Assembly (NCBI RefSeq): GCF_030539555.1
Contig: NZ_JAUNXX010000012.1
Coordinates: 1-39,651 of the forward strand
Source: Methanobrevibacter sp.
GTDB taxonomy: Archaea; Methanobacteriota; Methanobacteria; Methanobacteriales; Methanobacteriaceae
DNA length: 39,651 nucleotides
Direction: 5' to 3'
Under the pieces are notes generated by a model, which was not told the DNA's origin, ran no database searches, and was given only the letters and a program-made list of their open reading frames with translations. The position numbers were made by a program, and so were the translations under genes. Of the stretch, positions 14,696 through 23,014 are shown piece after piece. Position 1 is the first letter of the stretch; each line of letters opens with the position of its first letter.

Positions 14696-16466
14696 ATAAT
14701 TCCTCCATGATTTCATTCTCTTCTTCATATAATTTCATTACATAATCCATACAATAAGCAATAATCTTATCTTTAAAATTTAGATTATCATCTATTTTAG
14801 AACCATTATCAATAATATTCACCAAATTTTCAGCTAACTCATCTAAAATTTCATTAAAATTAAGACAATTCAAAATGAAATTGCAAATATCCGTTATCTT
14901 AATTTGTAATTGGTTTAATGAGTCATTTTCATCAGTCACTTCAATATTTTCACGAATAATATTGCTTACAACAAGCACTGTTGTTTTTTCAACATCATCA
15001 TTATTTATACATTTCTGTTTAATTAAATTTATAGATTTTAAATTAAGTCCGAAAGACGCCTTTAAGTTATTTTTCGTTTCGATTTCGACGGAATACGGCA
15101 GGAATTTATAGTTGAATAATGTCACAACCAGCACGGCAACTGCCACCCACAATACCTTTAAGAACATTGCTTCGGGAGGTTCAATATACATCAATGCAGT
15201 CATGACCGACATTATTGTTGTTACAATTGCTAAAATCAATTTATCCTCTAATTTAACAACCATTATCATCATGCAGATTATCATTACAATCATCATCATT
15301 ACATTAAATGAAAGATTGATGTATGGAATCATCAGCATTATTATTGCAAAAATGAAAACCCCTATCAATGTTCCATGAAGACGGCTTCTTGCAGTATATT
15401 CAACATCATTAATATAAGGCAACATCAATGGTATTGTAGCAAAATATAGCCATTTGGTAAACGGTAAATTAAATATTAATGTTAACAACTGCCAAATAAA
15501 AAGAATAAAAGCCATCTTAAAAGCAAATGTGAATTTGACAGAACGAAAACTGAATTGTCTTTTAATCATTGGCTTGAACAATGAAAATAAAGTTTTTTTA
15601 TCTGGAATAATGGCCTCATTGGTTAAATCTTTTTTAGTTTCATTTGCAATAATCTCTAAGTTCAGCAATGCAAGAGGCATTCCTTCACTCTCAATTTCAA
15701 CGTGAAAAATATCTTTAGGATTAATATTTCTTATCTGTGATAAAACATCTTTTAAATAAAGCAATTCATTTTTTGATAAATCAAATTCTGATAGAATCCT
15801 TCCAATGTATTGAAAAGATTTGACAACATCTAAAACTGATTGCTGTGTTTTTGTTGGGAAAAGCTTATATTCAAATTTATTAAAAATACTCAAATAAAAT
15901 CCGCTTACCGTTTTAAAGTTATCGATTGATACTTCCTCACCATTTAATTTCAAATCTATGGCATTGTTTAGTTCATTAATTAAAGTTGTTATTGTGGCTT
16001 TAGATAATTTATAAGTTTTCTTCTTATTTATAACAATATTCAATCCAACAATGAAAATTGCACCGAACACCAAGGATAAAAGTCTCATCGGCAAATCTTC
16101 AAGGGATATCGGAATGCCAACCATCATAAAATAACACATCAAAAATGGCAAATACACACTTGTGCCGAATAAATGATAAGATGTGAATGTAGTTCCGAAA
16201 ACAACTAGAAATGTTAAGATGCAACCCCATAATGTTAATGGATTATTCAAAAATGATGCCAAACCTAAAACTAATAGCAACAGCAGTATTTTAATAAAAG
16301 AAGTTTTTGGTTTGAATGACAGGTCATTTCCCAAATTCATGAATGTCGCCATTACCATTGTCACTCCAATTACCGCATTTTTATTTCCAAATACAGACAT
16401 ATAAAAAAACATGAATAACATCATTGCAGTAAACATGATTATTTTTGATTTCAATGCTTTATTCAT
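14688..16466 (-). CDS. FUSC-family membrane protein
   Basis: A 592-residue membrane protein built as two halves, each with a bundle of about five or six membrane segments followed by a cytoplasmic helical region. The segment ARSRLHGTLIGVFIFAIIM (about residue 365 onward) is characteristic of FUSC/aromatic-acid-exporter-type proteins. Such proteins are thought to export aromatic acids or similar compounds, but archaeal members are uncharacterised. The stop overlaps the aldo/keto reductase start by eight bases, so the two genes are coupled. It is divergent from tag with 46 bp between the starts. The family call is moderately strong; the substrate is unknown. Confidence 0.75.
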   Translation of the reverse strand: MNKALKSKIIMFTAMMLFMFFYMSVFGNKNAVIGVTMVMATFMNLGNDLSFKPKTSFIKILLLLLVLGLASFLNNPLTLWGCILTFLVVFGTTFTSYHLFGTSVYLPFLMCYFMMVGIPISLEDLPMRLLSLVFGAIFIVGLNIVINKKKTYKLSKATITTLINELNNAIDLKLNGEEVSIDNFKTVSGFYLSIFNKFEYKLFPTKTQQSVLDVVKSFQYIGRILSEFDLSKNELLYLKDVLSQIRNINPKDIFHVEIESEGMPLALLNLEIIANETKKDLTNEAIIPDKKTLFSLFKPMIKRQFSFRSVKFTFAFKMAFILFIWQLLTLIFNLPFTKWLYFATIPLMLPYINDVEYTARSRLHGTLIGVFIFAIIMLMIPYINLSFNVMMMIVMIICMMIMVVKLEDKLILAIVTTIMSVMTALMYIEPPEAMFLKVLWVAVAVLVVTLFNYKFLPYSVEIETKNNLKASFGLNLKSINLIKQKCINNDDVEKTTVLVVSNIIRENIEVTDENDSLNQLQIKITDICNFILNCLNFNEILDELAENLVNIIDNGSKIDDNLNFKDKIIAYCMDYVMKLYEEENEIMEELYG

Positions 16467-16512
16467 AATTCTCTAAAAATATATTTAAATGAAGCATTAA
16501 ATATTTATTTCT

Positions 16513-17049
16513 ATGAAAGAAAACAGATGTTCTTGGGTAACTGATGATGATATTTATATAAAATATCATGACGAAGAATGGGGCATTCCGACACATGATG
16601 ATAGAGAATTATTTGAAATGCTGGTTTTAGAATCTTTTCAGGCAGGTTTATCATGGATTACAATCCTTAAAAAAAGAGAAAACTTTAAAACATCTTTTGA
16701 TAACTTTGATGTTGAAAAAGTAGCCGGTTATGATGAAAATAAAATTGAGGAGTTACTTTCAAATGAAAAAATCATTCGCCACAAAGGAAAGATTGCATCT
16801 GCAATAAATAATGCCCAAAAATTTATTGAAATTCAAAAGGAATTCGGCAGTTTTGATAAATATATATGGTCATTTACAGATTTTGAAATCATAAAAGCCG
16901 AATTTAAAACCGAATCAGATTTATCTAAAATAATCTCCAAGGATTTGAAAAAAAGAGGCATGAAATTTGTTGGTCCGACAATAATCTATTCCTATCTAGA
17001 ATCCATTGGAATTATCAATAACCATCAAAAAGACTGTTTTAAATTTTAA
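16513..17049 (+). CDS. tag: DNA-3-methyladenine glycosylase I
   Basis: A 178-residue Tag protein that excises 3-methyladenine from alkylated DNA. RCSWVTDDDIYIKYHDEEWG at the N-terminus has the zinc-ligand Cys6 and the His of YHDEEWG; FEMLVLESFQAGLSWITILKKRE is the most conserved helix pair; the C-terminal GPTIIYSYLESIGIINNHQKDC supplies the remaining His and Cys zinc ligands. The length is typical. No Shine-Dalgarno sequence precedes the ATG (TATTTATTTCT), so the mRNA may be leaderless. It stands alone between the FUSC-like and modC genes. The identification is secure. Confidence 0.95.
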   Translation: MKENRCSWVTDDDIYIKYHDEEWGIPTHDDRELFEMLVLESFQAGLSWITILKKRENFKTSFDNFDVEKVAGYDENKIEELLSNEKIIRHKGKIASAINNAQKFIEIQKEFGSFDKYIWSFTDFEIIKAEFKTESDLSKIISKDLKKRGMKFVGPTIIYSYLESIGIINNHQKDCFKF

Positions 17050-17081
17050 AAATAAATTACAAAAAGTGGTAGAAATTAATC

Positions 17082-18119
17082 TTACTCTTCCAATAAGATT
17101 ATATTTTTTGGGTCTACTTTAATATAGTCAGGAATCTCGAACTCATGCACACGAATCTGTTTTTCACATTCCCACCACAAACCATTTTCCAAAGTCACTT
17201 CCCATTCAAAAGGCATTTCCAATACAGATGAATTTGTCATAGCCAATACATTCACATCATTTTCTTCAGCAGGAGTGAAATCATGCGCTCTTATACCAAT
17301 ATGAGTTATGTTTGATGTAATCTTTTCGGATACTTCAAATGTGACTCCCCACTCTAAAGATTTGAGATGATAATCATCAATAATTTCTATTTTAGAAATA
17401 TTCTTACATCCAGTAAGTCTTGCAACTTGAACTTTTTTAGGATTCTCAAATATTTCATGAGTGTCCCCTTTTGCTATAATTTTACCTTCATCCAATATTA
17501 AAAGTTCATCACAAAACTGAAACGCTTCATCACGGTCATGAGTAACCAAAATAGAAAATCCATCGAAATTTTCTAGTAAATTAACCAATTCAATACGCAA
17601 TTGCTCTTTTAAATAAGTATCCATAGCACTGAATGGTTCATCAAACAATATAACATCAGGACTATAAGCCAAAATACGTGCCAAAGCTACTCTTTGTTGT
17701 TGACCACCAGACAATTGTCTAGGATATCTCTTTTCCAAGCCATTTAAATGAAAACGTTTAATCATGTCCAAAACAATTTTTTCATCATAATCTTTAGACA
17801 AGCCAATAGCAATATTTTCCTCAACAGTCATGTTAGGAAATAAAGCATAATTCTGAAATAAGTAACCCACATTTCTTTTTTGAGGTTTTAAATTAATTTT
17901 TTTATTTGAATCAAAATAAACAGTTTCTTCATCAGTAGTCAAACTTATAATACCTGCATCAGGATCCACAATACCCGCAACAGATTTCAAGGTCATACTT
18001 TTACCACAGCCAGAAGGACCAAGAATACCCAAACAACCCTTTTTCAATTCAAAACTAACATCCAAGTCAAACTCTTTAAGTTTCTTATGGATTTCCACAT
18101 TTAATAGTTTATTACTCAT
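17082..18119 (-). CDS. modC: Molybdate ABC transporter ATP-binding protein
   Basis: A 345-residue ABC ATPase. LGPSGCGKSMTLKS is the Walker A motif, LSGGQQQRVALARIL the signature, VILFDEPFSAMD the Walker B and LVTHDRDEA the switch histidine. The C-terminal 120 residues are the regulatory region after the ATPase, as in ModC and WtpC. I chose ATG 18119 (MSNKLLNVEIHKKL) with a GAGGAAGG site; the frame is open to an upstream ATG at 18149. It follows modB and modA in one operon. Molybdate versus tungstate specificity cannot be fixed from the ATPase. Confidence 0.93.
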   Translation of the reverse strand: MSNKLLNVEIHKKLKEFDLDVSFELKKGCLGILGPSGCGKSMTLKSVAGIVDPDAGIISLTTDEETVYFDSNKKINLKPQKRNVGYLFQNYALFPNMTVEENIAIGLSKDYDEKIVLDMIKRFHLNGLEKRYPRQLSGGQQQRVALARILAYSPDVILFDEPFSAMDTYLKEQLRIELVNLLENFDGFSILVTHDRDEAFQFCDELLILDEGKIIAKGDTHEIFENPKKVQVARLTGCKNISKIEIIDDYHLKSLEWGVTFEVSEKITSNITHIGIRAHDFTPAEENDVNVLAMTNSSVLEMPFEWEVTLENGLWWECEKQIRVHEFEIPDYIKVDPKNIILLEE

Positions 18120-18164
18120 AATCCTTCCTCGACAATATAAAAATATCAATAAAATAGCATATAC

Positions 18165-18842
18165 CTATCTCCACTGCTTTTCCTTACGTATAGATAAGTA
18201 ATCCATAATGAAAATAGCAATAAATGATATGATAACAATGACTACTACATAATCAAAAGCAGTTCCCATATTACCTGCTGCCACTTCAGAGTAAACAGCC
18301 ATAGGGAGAGTTCTAGTTTGTCCGGCAATATTGCCTGCTAGCATAGCTGTAGCACCGAATTCCCCTAAACCACGAGCATAAGCAAGAATTCCTCCGCTAA
18401 TAATCCCCGGCAATGCATTAGCAAATAAAACTTTCCAAAAAATTTTCCACTCAGACATACCTAATGTACGACCAGCGTCTAACAAATTTGAATCAACCTG
18501 TTCAAATGCACCCCTAGCAGAGCGATACATTAAAGGAAAAGACATGACTACTGCAGCAATAACTGTTGCAGACCATGAAAAAGCTATTTTCACTGTAAAA
18601 AAGTCTAAAAAAAACTTTCCTATTGGTCCTCTAACCCCAAAAATATACAATAAAAAGAACCCTACTACGGTAGGAGGTAGCACTATCGGAAGTGTAAAAA
18701 TACCATCGAGTGCAATTTTTATTGTATCATTTTTTATCTTAACGATACCCCAAGCAACAATCAAACCTACAAAAAAGGTTATGAAAATTGATAAACTTGC
18801 AGTTTTCATTGAAATGAAAATCGGGGACCAATCAACAGCCAT
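18165..18842 (-). CDS. modB: Molybdate ABC transporter permease
   Basis: A 225-residue permease with five or six membrane segments. FTLPIVLPPTVVGFFLLYIFG is the characteristic ModB segment, and ARTLGMSEWKIFWKVLFANALPGI (starting here from the Gly-Arg-Thr-Leu of the EAA loop) contacts ModC. A GGTG site lies eight bases before the ATG. It lies between modA and modC in the expected order. It imports molybdate or tungstate for formylmethanofuran and formate dehydrogenases, an inference from what methanogens use these metals for. Confidence 0.93.
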   Translation of the reverse strand: MAVDWSPIFISMKTASLSIFITFFVGLIVAWGIVKIKNDTIKIALDGIFTLPIVLPPTVVGFFLLYIFGVRGPIGKFFLDFFTVKIAFSWSATVIAAVVMSFPLMYRSARGAFEQVDSNLLDAGRTLGMSEWKIFWKVLFANALPGIISGGILAYARGLGEFGATAMLAGNIAGQTRTLPMAVYSEVAAGNMGTAFDYVVVIVIISFIAIFIMDYLSIRKEKQWR

Positions 18843-18898
18843 GTCTATATCACCTTAATATAACTATTTATTCTTCATTAAATATATACACTACAAAT

Positions 18899-19720
18899 TT
18901 ATTCATGAATAGTGAAACCGTATTCAACGAAGATATCTTTAGCTTCTTTAGTTTGTAAGAAGTCTAAGAATGCTTGTGCACCATCTGGGTTTGTTGAATT
19001 CTTAAGCACAGCTACAGGATATATAACTGGAGTTTTTAAAGCACTATCAGGAGCTTCACAAACTACTTTAACTTGATCGTTGGATTTAGCATCAGTAGAG
19101 TATACGATACCACAGTCAGCAGATCCTTGAGCTACTTGATTCAATACAGCAGTTACATCAGTACCTAAAGATAATTTAGATTCAACATCATCCCAAATAC
19201 CTGTGTTGTTCAATACTTCTTGACCGTATTGACCTGCAGGTACGGATTCTGGGTTACCCATAGCAATGGTACCGTTGAAATCTTTTAAATCTTCAAATGA
19301 AGTGATATTAGCTGATGTGTCGTTAGGTACAATTAAAACAACTTTGTTTTCTAAGAATTGTACGTTAGTTTTATTGTCAACTAAACTTTCATTTATTAAA
19401 GCATTCATTTGTTTGTTAGCGGCTGACATGAATACATCCGCTTTTAGACCATTTTCAATTTGAGTTTGTAAATCACCACTTGAAGCGTAAGTAGGGGTAA
19501 CTTTTACACCAGGATACTTTTCTTCGAACATAGGGATTAATTTTTCATCATAAACATTTTTTAAACTAGCTGCTGCAGCTAAATTTACTGTTCCGTTTAC
19601 GTCAGAGTTACTGCTGCCTCCTAAAAAGTCGAACAATCCCGCACTAACTACAGAACTTGTAGCAACAACTGCCACTATAGCTATAACCGCAATAATTAAC
19701 AGTTTCTTATTAAACTTCAT
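18899..19720 (-). CDS. modA: Molybdate-binding protein
   Basis: A 273-residue extracytoplasmic binding protein. The N-terminus has a basic start (MKFNKK) and a hydrophobic core (LLIIAVIAIVAVVATSSVV), a signal or anchor sequence. The mature part shows the ModA pattern: VNLAAAASLKNVYDEKLIPM, TYASSGDLQTQIENG, ADVFMSAANKQMN and later DCGIVYSTDAK. I chose ATG 19720, which follows an AGGAGGATG site; in-frame starts up to 19768 lack support. It is the first gene of modABC and has the long upstream region described separately. The match to ModA is clear; binding of tungstate cannot be excluded. Confidence 0.93.
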   Translation of the reverse strand: MKFNKKLLIIAVIAIVAVVATSSVVSAGLFDFLGGSSNSDVNGTVNLAAAASLKNVYDEKLIPMFEEKYPGVKVTPTYASSGDLQTQIENGLKADVFMSAANKQMNALINESLVDNKTNVQFLENKVVLIVPNDTSANITSFEDLKDFNGTIAMGNPESVPAGQYGQEVLNNTGIWDDVESKLSLGTDVTAVLNQVAQGSADCGIVYSTDAKSNDQVKVVCEAPDSALKTPVIYPVAVLKNSTNPDGAQAFLDFLQTKEAKDIFVEYGFTIHE

Positions 19721-19824
19721 AGACATCCTCCTTTTTGAATAAATTAATAGATTACTACCAGACATCAAATATTTTAATCAGGGATTAATGAAAAGACACT
19801 AACGAATAATTTTCTTGTGCATAT

Positions 19825-19840
19825 CAACTGAAAACAGTTG
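19825..19840. promoter_or_regulatory. Inverted repeat CAACTG-AAAA-CAGTTG
   Basis: Perfect 6-bp arms with an AAAA spacer about 105 bp upstream of the modA start. It could be an operator or a leader hairpin for modABC. No regulator is encoded beside it. Confidence 0.35.
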
Positions 19841-19925
19841 GAATTATCAGTACTGTAATCCGCGTAACATCCATCCGAAACGGCAGATGAATAAAATCAT
19901 ACCAATTCGAAATAACATTAAAAAA

Positions 19926-19943
19926 TGGATAATCATTTATCCA
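19926..19943. promoter_or_regulatory. Inverted repeat TGGATAA-TCAT-TTATCCA
   Basis: Perfect 7-bp arms with a 4-bp spacer, about 205 bp upstream of modA. A further half site, TTATCCAA, occurs at 19969-19976. Repetition of the half site favours a protein-binding role over a random palindrome. Confidence 0.4.
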
Positions 19944-20259
19944 AATTCTTAATATTTCCATATATCTTTTATCCAATCCTAATTGCAATCCAATATCGTG
20001 ATTAGTAATAATATTTTAATTAACACTGACATATAAATATTTTCATAACGATTTTAAAGACTAATTTAAAAGTTAGCGAAAGATTTAAAAAAAAAATTCC
20101 TTTTTTACACATCCAACATCACGAAAAGTGACAAATAGCCATGAAAAACTCATTAAAAATAGAAAGATAAACAACTTATTAAAAATTACGAAAAGAAATG
20201 AATTTATTATCATCATCTGAAAATCGAAATATACTCTTGTTAACATGGTAAAATTGGAA

Positions 20260-20280
20260 TATTGATGTTGAACATCAATA
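20260..20280 (-). terminator. Hairpin after the glutamate synthase-like gene
   Basis: Perfect 9-bp arms TATTGATGT and ACATCAATA with a 3-base loop, ten bases beyond the stop at 20291. It is followed on the minus strand by a weak T-rich stretch (TTCCAATTTTACC). Terminator is the likely role; an operator is possible. Confidence 0.5.
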
Positions 20281-20290
20281 CTCAAAACAT

Positions 20291-21676
20291 TCAGACATGT
20301 TTAATATCAGTGTAATCAGATATTTCAGAGTTTATTGTGCATAAATCATTTATATTCAAATCATGCACATCTCTGTGACCTGTGATTCTTGCAAAAGTCT
20401 TTAACTCTTCAGTTGATACTCTTAAGTAATTTTCAACTCTTTTTGATGCAACTTCAATTTTCAATCTTTTTCTCAACTCTTCATCTTGAGTTGCAACACC
20501 AACCGGGCAGTCCCCAGTGTCACATATCTTATACTGTTGGCAAGCTGCCGCAATCATTGCACCGGTTCCAACAGCTATTGCATTTGCACCCATAGCCAAT
20601 GCCTTTGCAAAATCAGAAGACACCCTCAATCCTCCGGTTATTGTCAAGTCAATATCGCTTTCATGCTCATCCAAGAATTTACGAGCTCTTGAGAGTGCAA
20701 ATATTGTTGGAATGGAAGTGGAATCCCTGATTAATTTTGGACTGGCGCCGGTTGATCCACCCCTACCATCGATAGTGATAAAATCCGGCTCAGCATATGA
20801 TGCATACTCCAAGTCATCTTCAATTCTTCCTGCTGCAAATTTAAGACCAATTGGTCTTCCACTCGACTTCTCCCTTAGTTTATCCACCAAATCTTTCAAA
20901 TCATCTTTGCTGGAAACTCCAGGTATTGTTGCGGGAGAATGGATGTCCTCGCCCAAAGGTTTTCCTCTAACCTCTGCAATTTCAGAAGTCACTTTTTCAC
21001 CTTGAAGCTGTCCTCCTAGACCAGGTTTTGTTGATTGACCGATTTTGATTTCAATAGCATCAGCATTTTTTAAATTCTCTTCTGTAACTGAGTATTTATT
21101 AGGAACATACTCAAAAATGTATTTATATGCATTTTCCATCTCTTCAGCCAATATTCCTCCTTCCCCACTGCATTGGGCAGTTTTAATAGCTGCACTTCCT
21201 TTAGCAAGAGATATTTTGGTTTCTCGTGAAAGCGCTCCGAACGACATGTGAGTGATATATATTGGACTTTCAATGACCAATGGCTTTTTTGCATTTTTTC
21301 CAATGACCGTTTGAGTATTCACTTCAACATCACTTTCAAGAGGTTGTGGATTCAGTTGACAACCTAAAATCAATATATCATCCCAATTAGGCATTTGAAG
21401 CTCAGTATACATTGCAGAGACAAGGGACTCACCAGTGATTGCCATCTGATGAATCGCATCCATTGCCCTTATGTCCTTATCGCTTTTCGCATAATTTTTG
21501 TCATATGCAAGTTCAGTATTTTTAATCTCCATGTTTTCTGTTGATTTTGAGTTTTCAACCTCAACAAACTTGGAAATTTCTTGCTTGCAAATTGGACAGA
21601 CATCCAATTCACTCAGCAGTATTCCTGTCGCTTCTTCATTATGTATATGACCGCAAATTGTACATCTATATATCAT
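20291..21676 (-). CDS. Glutamate synthase-like FMN protein with N-terminal rubredoxin-like domain
   Basis: A 461-residue protein. The first 45 residues form a rubredoxin-like iron site (YRCTICG and VCPICK, two CxxC pairs). The rest is the FMN-binding barrel of archaeal glutamate synthase large-subunit proteins: SFGALSRETKISLAKG, GEGGILAEEM, IKIGQSTKPGLGGQL, TIDGRGGSTGASP and a cysteine cluster AACQQYKICDTGDCPVGVAT for the 3Fe-4S centre. Archaea encode this domain separately from the glutaminase domain. The role may be glutamate synthesis or another FMN reaction. I chose ATG 21676 with a GGTGA site. It lies ten bases after the CMD-family gene, probably one operon. Confidence 0.9.
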   Translation of the reverse strand: MIYRCTICGHIHNEEATGILLSELDVCPICKQEISKFVEVENSKSTENMEIKNTELAYDKNYAKSDKDIRAMDAIHQMAITGESLVSAMYTELQMPNWDDILILGCQLNPQPLESDVEVNTQTVIGKNAKKPLVIESPIYITHMSFGALSRETKISLAKGSAAIKTAQCSGEGGILAEEMENAYKYIFEYVPNKYSVTEENLKNADAIEIKIGQSTKPGLGGQLQGEKVTSEIAEVRGKPLGEDIHSPATIPGVSSKDDLKDLVDKLREKSSGRPIGLKFAAGRIEDDLEYASYAEPDFITIDGRGGSTGASPKLIRDSTSIPTIFALSRARKFLDEHESDIDLTITGGLRVSSDFAKALAMGANAIAVGTGAMIAAACQQYKICDTGDCPVGVATQDEELRKRLKIEVASKRVENYLRVSTEELKTFARITGHRDVHDLNINDLCTINSEISDYTDIKHV

Positions 21677-21686
21677 ATAATCACCA

Positions 21687-22406
21687 TTATCCGCAAATTT
21701 CATTGACAATACTTAATGCATTAAGAGCCCTTGGAAAGCCAATATATGGCACTATAACCGTTATAGTAGAAATTAACTTTTCCTTATCATTACCGACAGC
21801 CAAGTTGCCTTGTGTATGACCCCTCAGCTGATTTTCACAACCGCCCAGAGATGCAATGAATACGAAAGTAATTAATTCCCTTTGCTGGTCATCCAAACCA
21901 TCACGTGTATAAAAATCTCCAAAGCAAAAACCTTCCAAAAACGTGTTGAAATGTTTTTGATCTTCAGGTGTGGAATTTCTCATCAACTCCATATTTTCTT
22001 TTCCAAAATACTTTTCCTGAAGTTCACGACCTTTTTGATGTCTATTGGTCGGATTTGTATTAGATTGAGGCTCAAGAGGAACATCAATAGATTCTTTGTC
22101 CAGGACTTTTGTTACAACCCCAAAGAAGTTATGCGCTTTTCCAAAACCAACATAAGGAACTGACTGATAAACCAATTCTTTGACTTCAACTGGAGTAATC
22201 TGATTATTGACCGCTTTAAATAATATCTTTTTAAATGCTTTAGGAGACTGGCAGGCAATCAAAGATGCTAAAATTACCAGAACAGATTCCTTGTCTGTTA
22301 AAGCAGAATATTCAAAAACTTCATTAAATGCAAAATTTTTAAATATTTCATGAAATTCCGGGTCGTTTTCTTCAAATTTAGTGAACTTATCAAATAGGTT
22401 ATTCAT
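21687..22406 (-). CDS. Carboxymuconolactone decarboxylase-family protein (two domains)
   Basis: A 239-residue protein with two AhpD/CMD-like helical units. The second holds the family helix (ELITFVFIASLGGCENQLRGHTQGNLAVGN) with a Cys and a His. The first (ESVLVILASLIACQSPKAFKK) lacks the His. Proteins of this kind occur as decarboxylases or as thiol peroxidase-like reductants, and two-domain archaeal members are uncharacterised. A CxxC pair as in AhpD is absent. It precedes the rubredoxin/glutamate synthase-like gene, so a redox role is possible but only inferred. Confidence 0.85.
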   Translation of the reverse strand: MNNLFDKFTKFEENDPEFHEIFKNFAFNEVFEYSALTDKESVLVILASLIACQSPKAFKKILFKAVNNQITPVEVKELVYQSVPYVGFGKAHNFFGVVTKVLDKESIDVPLEPQSNTNPTNRHQKGRELQEKYFGKENMELMRNSTPEDQKHFNTFLEGFCFGDFYTRDGLDDQQRELITFVFIASLGGCENQLRGHTQGNLAVGNDKEKLISTITVIVPYIGFPRALNALSIVNEICG

Positions 22407-22570
22407 GGGAATAACTTTAAAACAGGTTTTATAAAAATTTTTTTAATTAATGATGTCTTCAAATTGTATTAAAATAAAAACTAAACCAAGCAATAATAAG
22501 TATTATGAAAATAATCTGATAATAAAATGACAAATAACCAAGTGTTTAAAAAGAGTATAGAACAATTATC

Positions 22571-22852
22571 ATGTATAATGATGAACACAACCTTTGGAAA
22601 ATGATTGGTTTTTTAGAAGCCTCCCCATCTAGGAAAAAAACCATAATTTGTATTGGTGAAGAGGATTATAAAAAACCATCAGAAATCGGTAGAGAAATGA
22701 AATTAACATCCTCCCAGGTATCAAATGCCCTGAAGGATTTAAAAGAGGAAAAATTAGTAAAATGCTTAAATGAAGATGCCAGCAAAGGCAGATTATATGC
22801 AAATACAGAATTGGGGCTTGAAGTGTTGAAAAGACTTAAACAAGACCATTAA
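22571..22852 (+). CDS. Winged-helix transcriptional regulator
   Basis: A 93-residue protein with one winged-helix domain: KKPSEIGREMKLTSSQVSNAL is the helix-turn-helix, followed by LKDLKEEKLVKCLNED and the wing strand GRLYANTELGLEVL. This MarR/ArsR-like form without a sensor domain is common in methanogens. No target is evident; the gene is divergent from the CMD-family gene, with 164 bp between the starts, so that operon is a candidate target. The family is clear; the ligand and the regulon are unknown. Confidence 0.85.
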   Translation: MYNDEHNLWKMIGFLEASPSRKKTIICIGEEDYKKPSEIGREMKLTSSQVSNALKDLKEEKLVKCLNEDASKGRLYANTELGLEVLKRLKQDH

Positions 22853-22969
22853 AACTTTTATATTCTTTTATTTTTTTTTTGGAAAATGAGAAAAAAGTTT
22901 AAAAAAATCTAAAACAAACCATTCATACACGACCTTGAAGATATCATGGTATTCTTGCATTATTCAGAT

Positions 22970-23008
22970 AAAAAAAAAACAATTATGAGAAAATTACTTC
23001 TCATAATT
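22970..23008 (-). terminator. Strong hairpin plus T10 terminator after the UbiB gene
   Basis: Perfect 11-bp arms AATTATGAGAA and TTCTCATAATT (22981-22991 and 22998-23008) with a 6-base loop, six bases beyond the stop at 23015. On the minus strand the stem is followed directly by a G and ten Ts. It is the best terminator in the window and looks bacterial in form. Confidence 0.85.
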
Positions 23009-23014
23009 CAATAC

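Larger units (their letters stand above)
19721..20290. other. Long non-coding region upstream of modA, rich in inverted repeats
   Basis: About 570 bp without a supported gene. It contains inverted repeats at 19825-19840, 19926-19943 and 20260-20280, plus a stretch near 19870-19890 that could fold (CATCCG/CGGCAGATG on the plus strand). The only sizeable ORF (20085-20285, minus) has low-complexity hydrophobic content and no ribosome binding site, and I do not call it. The region must hold the modABC promoter and the 3' end of the gene at 20291. Confidence 0.6.

Noticed and set aside
20085..20285. 66-residue minus-strand ORF
   Set aside because: Low-complexity hydrophobic and aromatic content with no ribosome binding site, in an AT-rich intergenic region; not supported as a gene.
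20517..21005. 162-residue plus-strand ORF opposite the glutamate synthase-like gene
   Set aside because: It lies wholly inside the strongly supported minus-strand gene and has serine/leucine-rich antisense composition.
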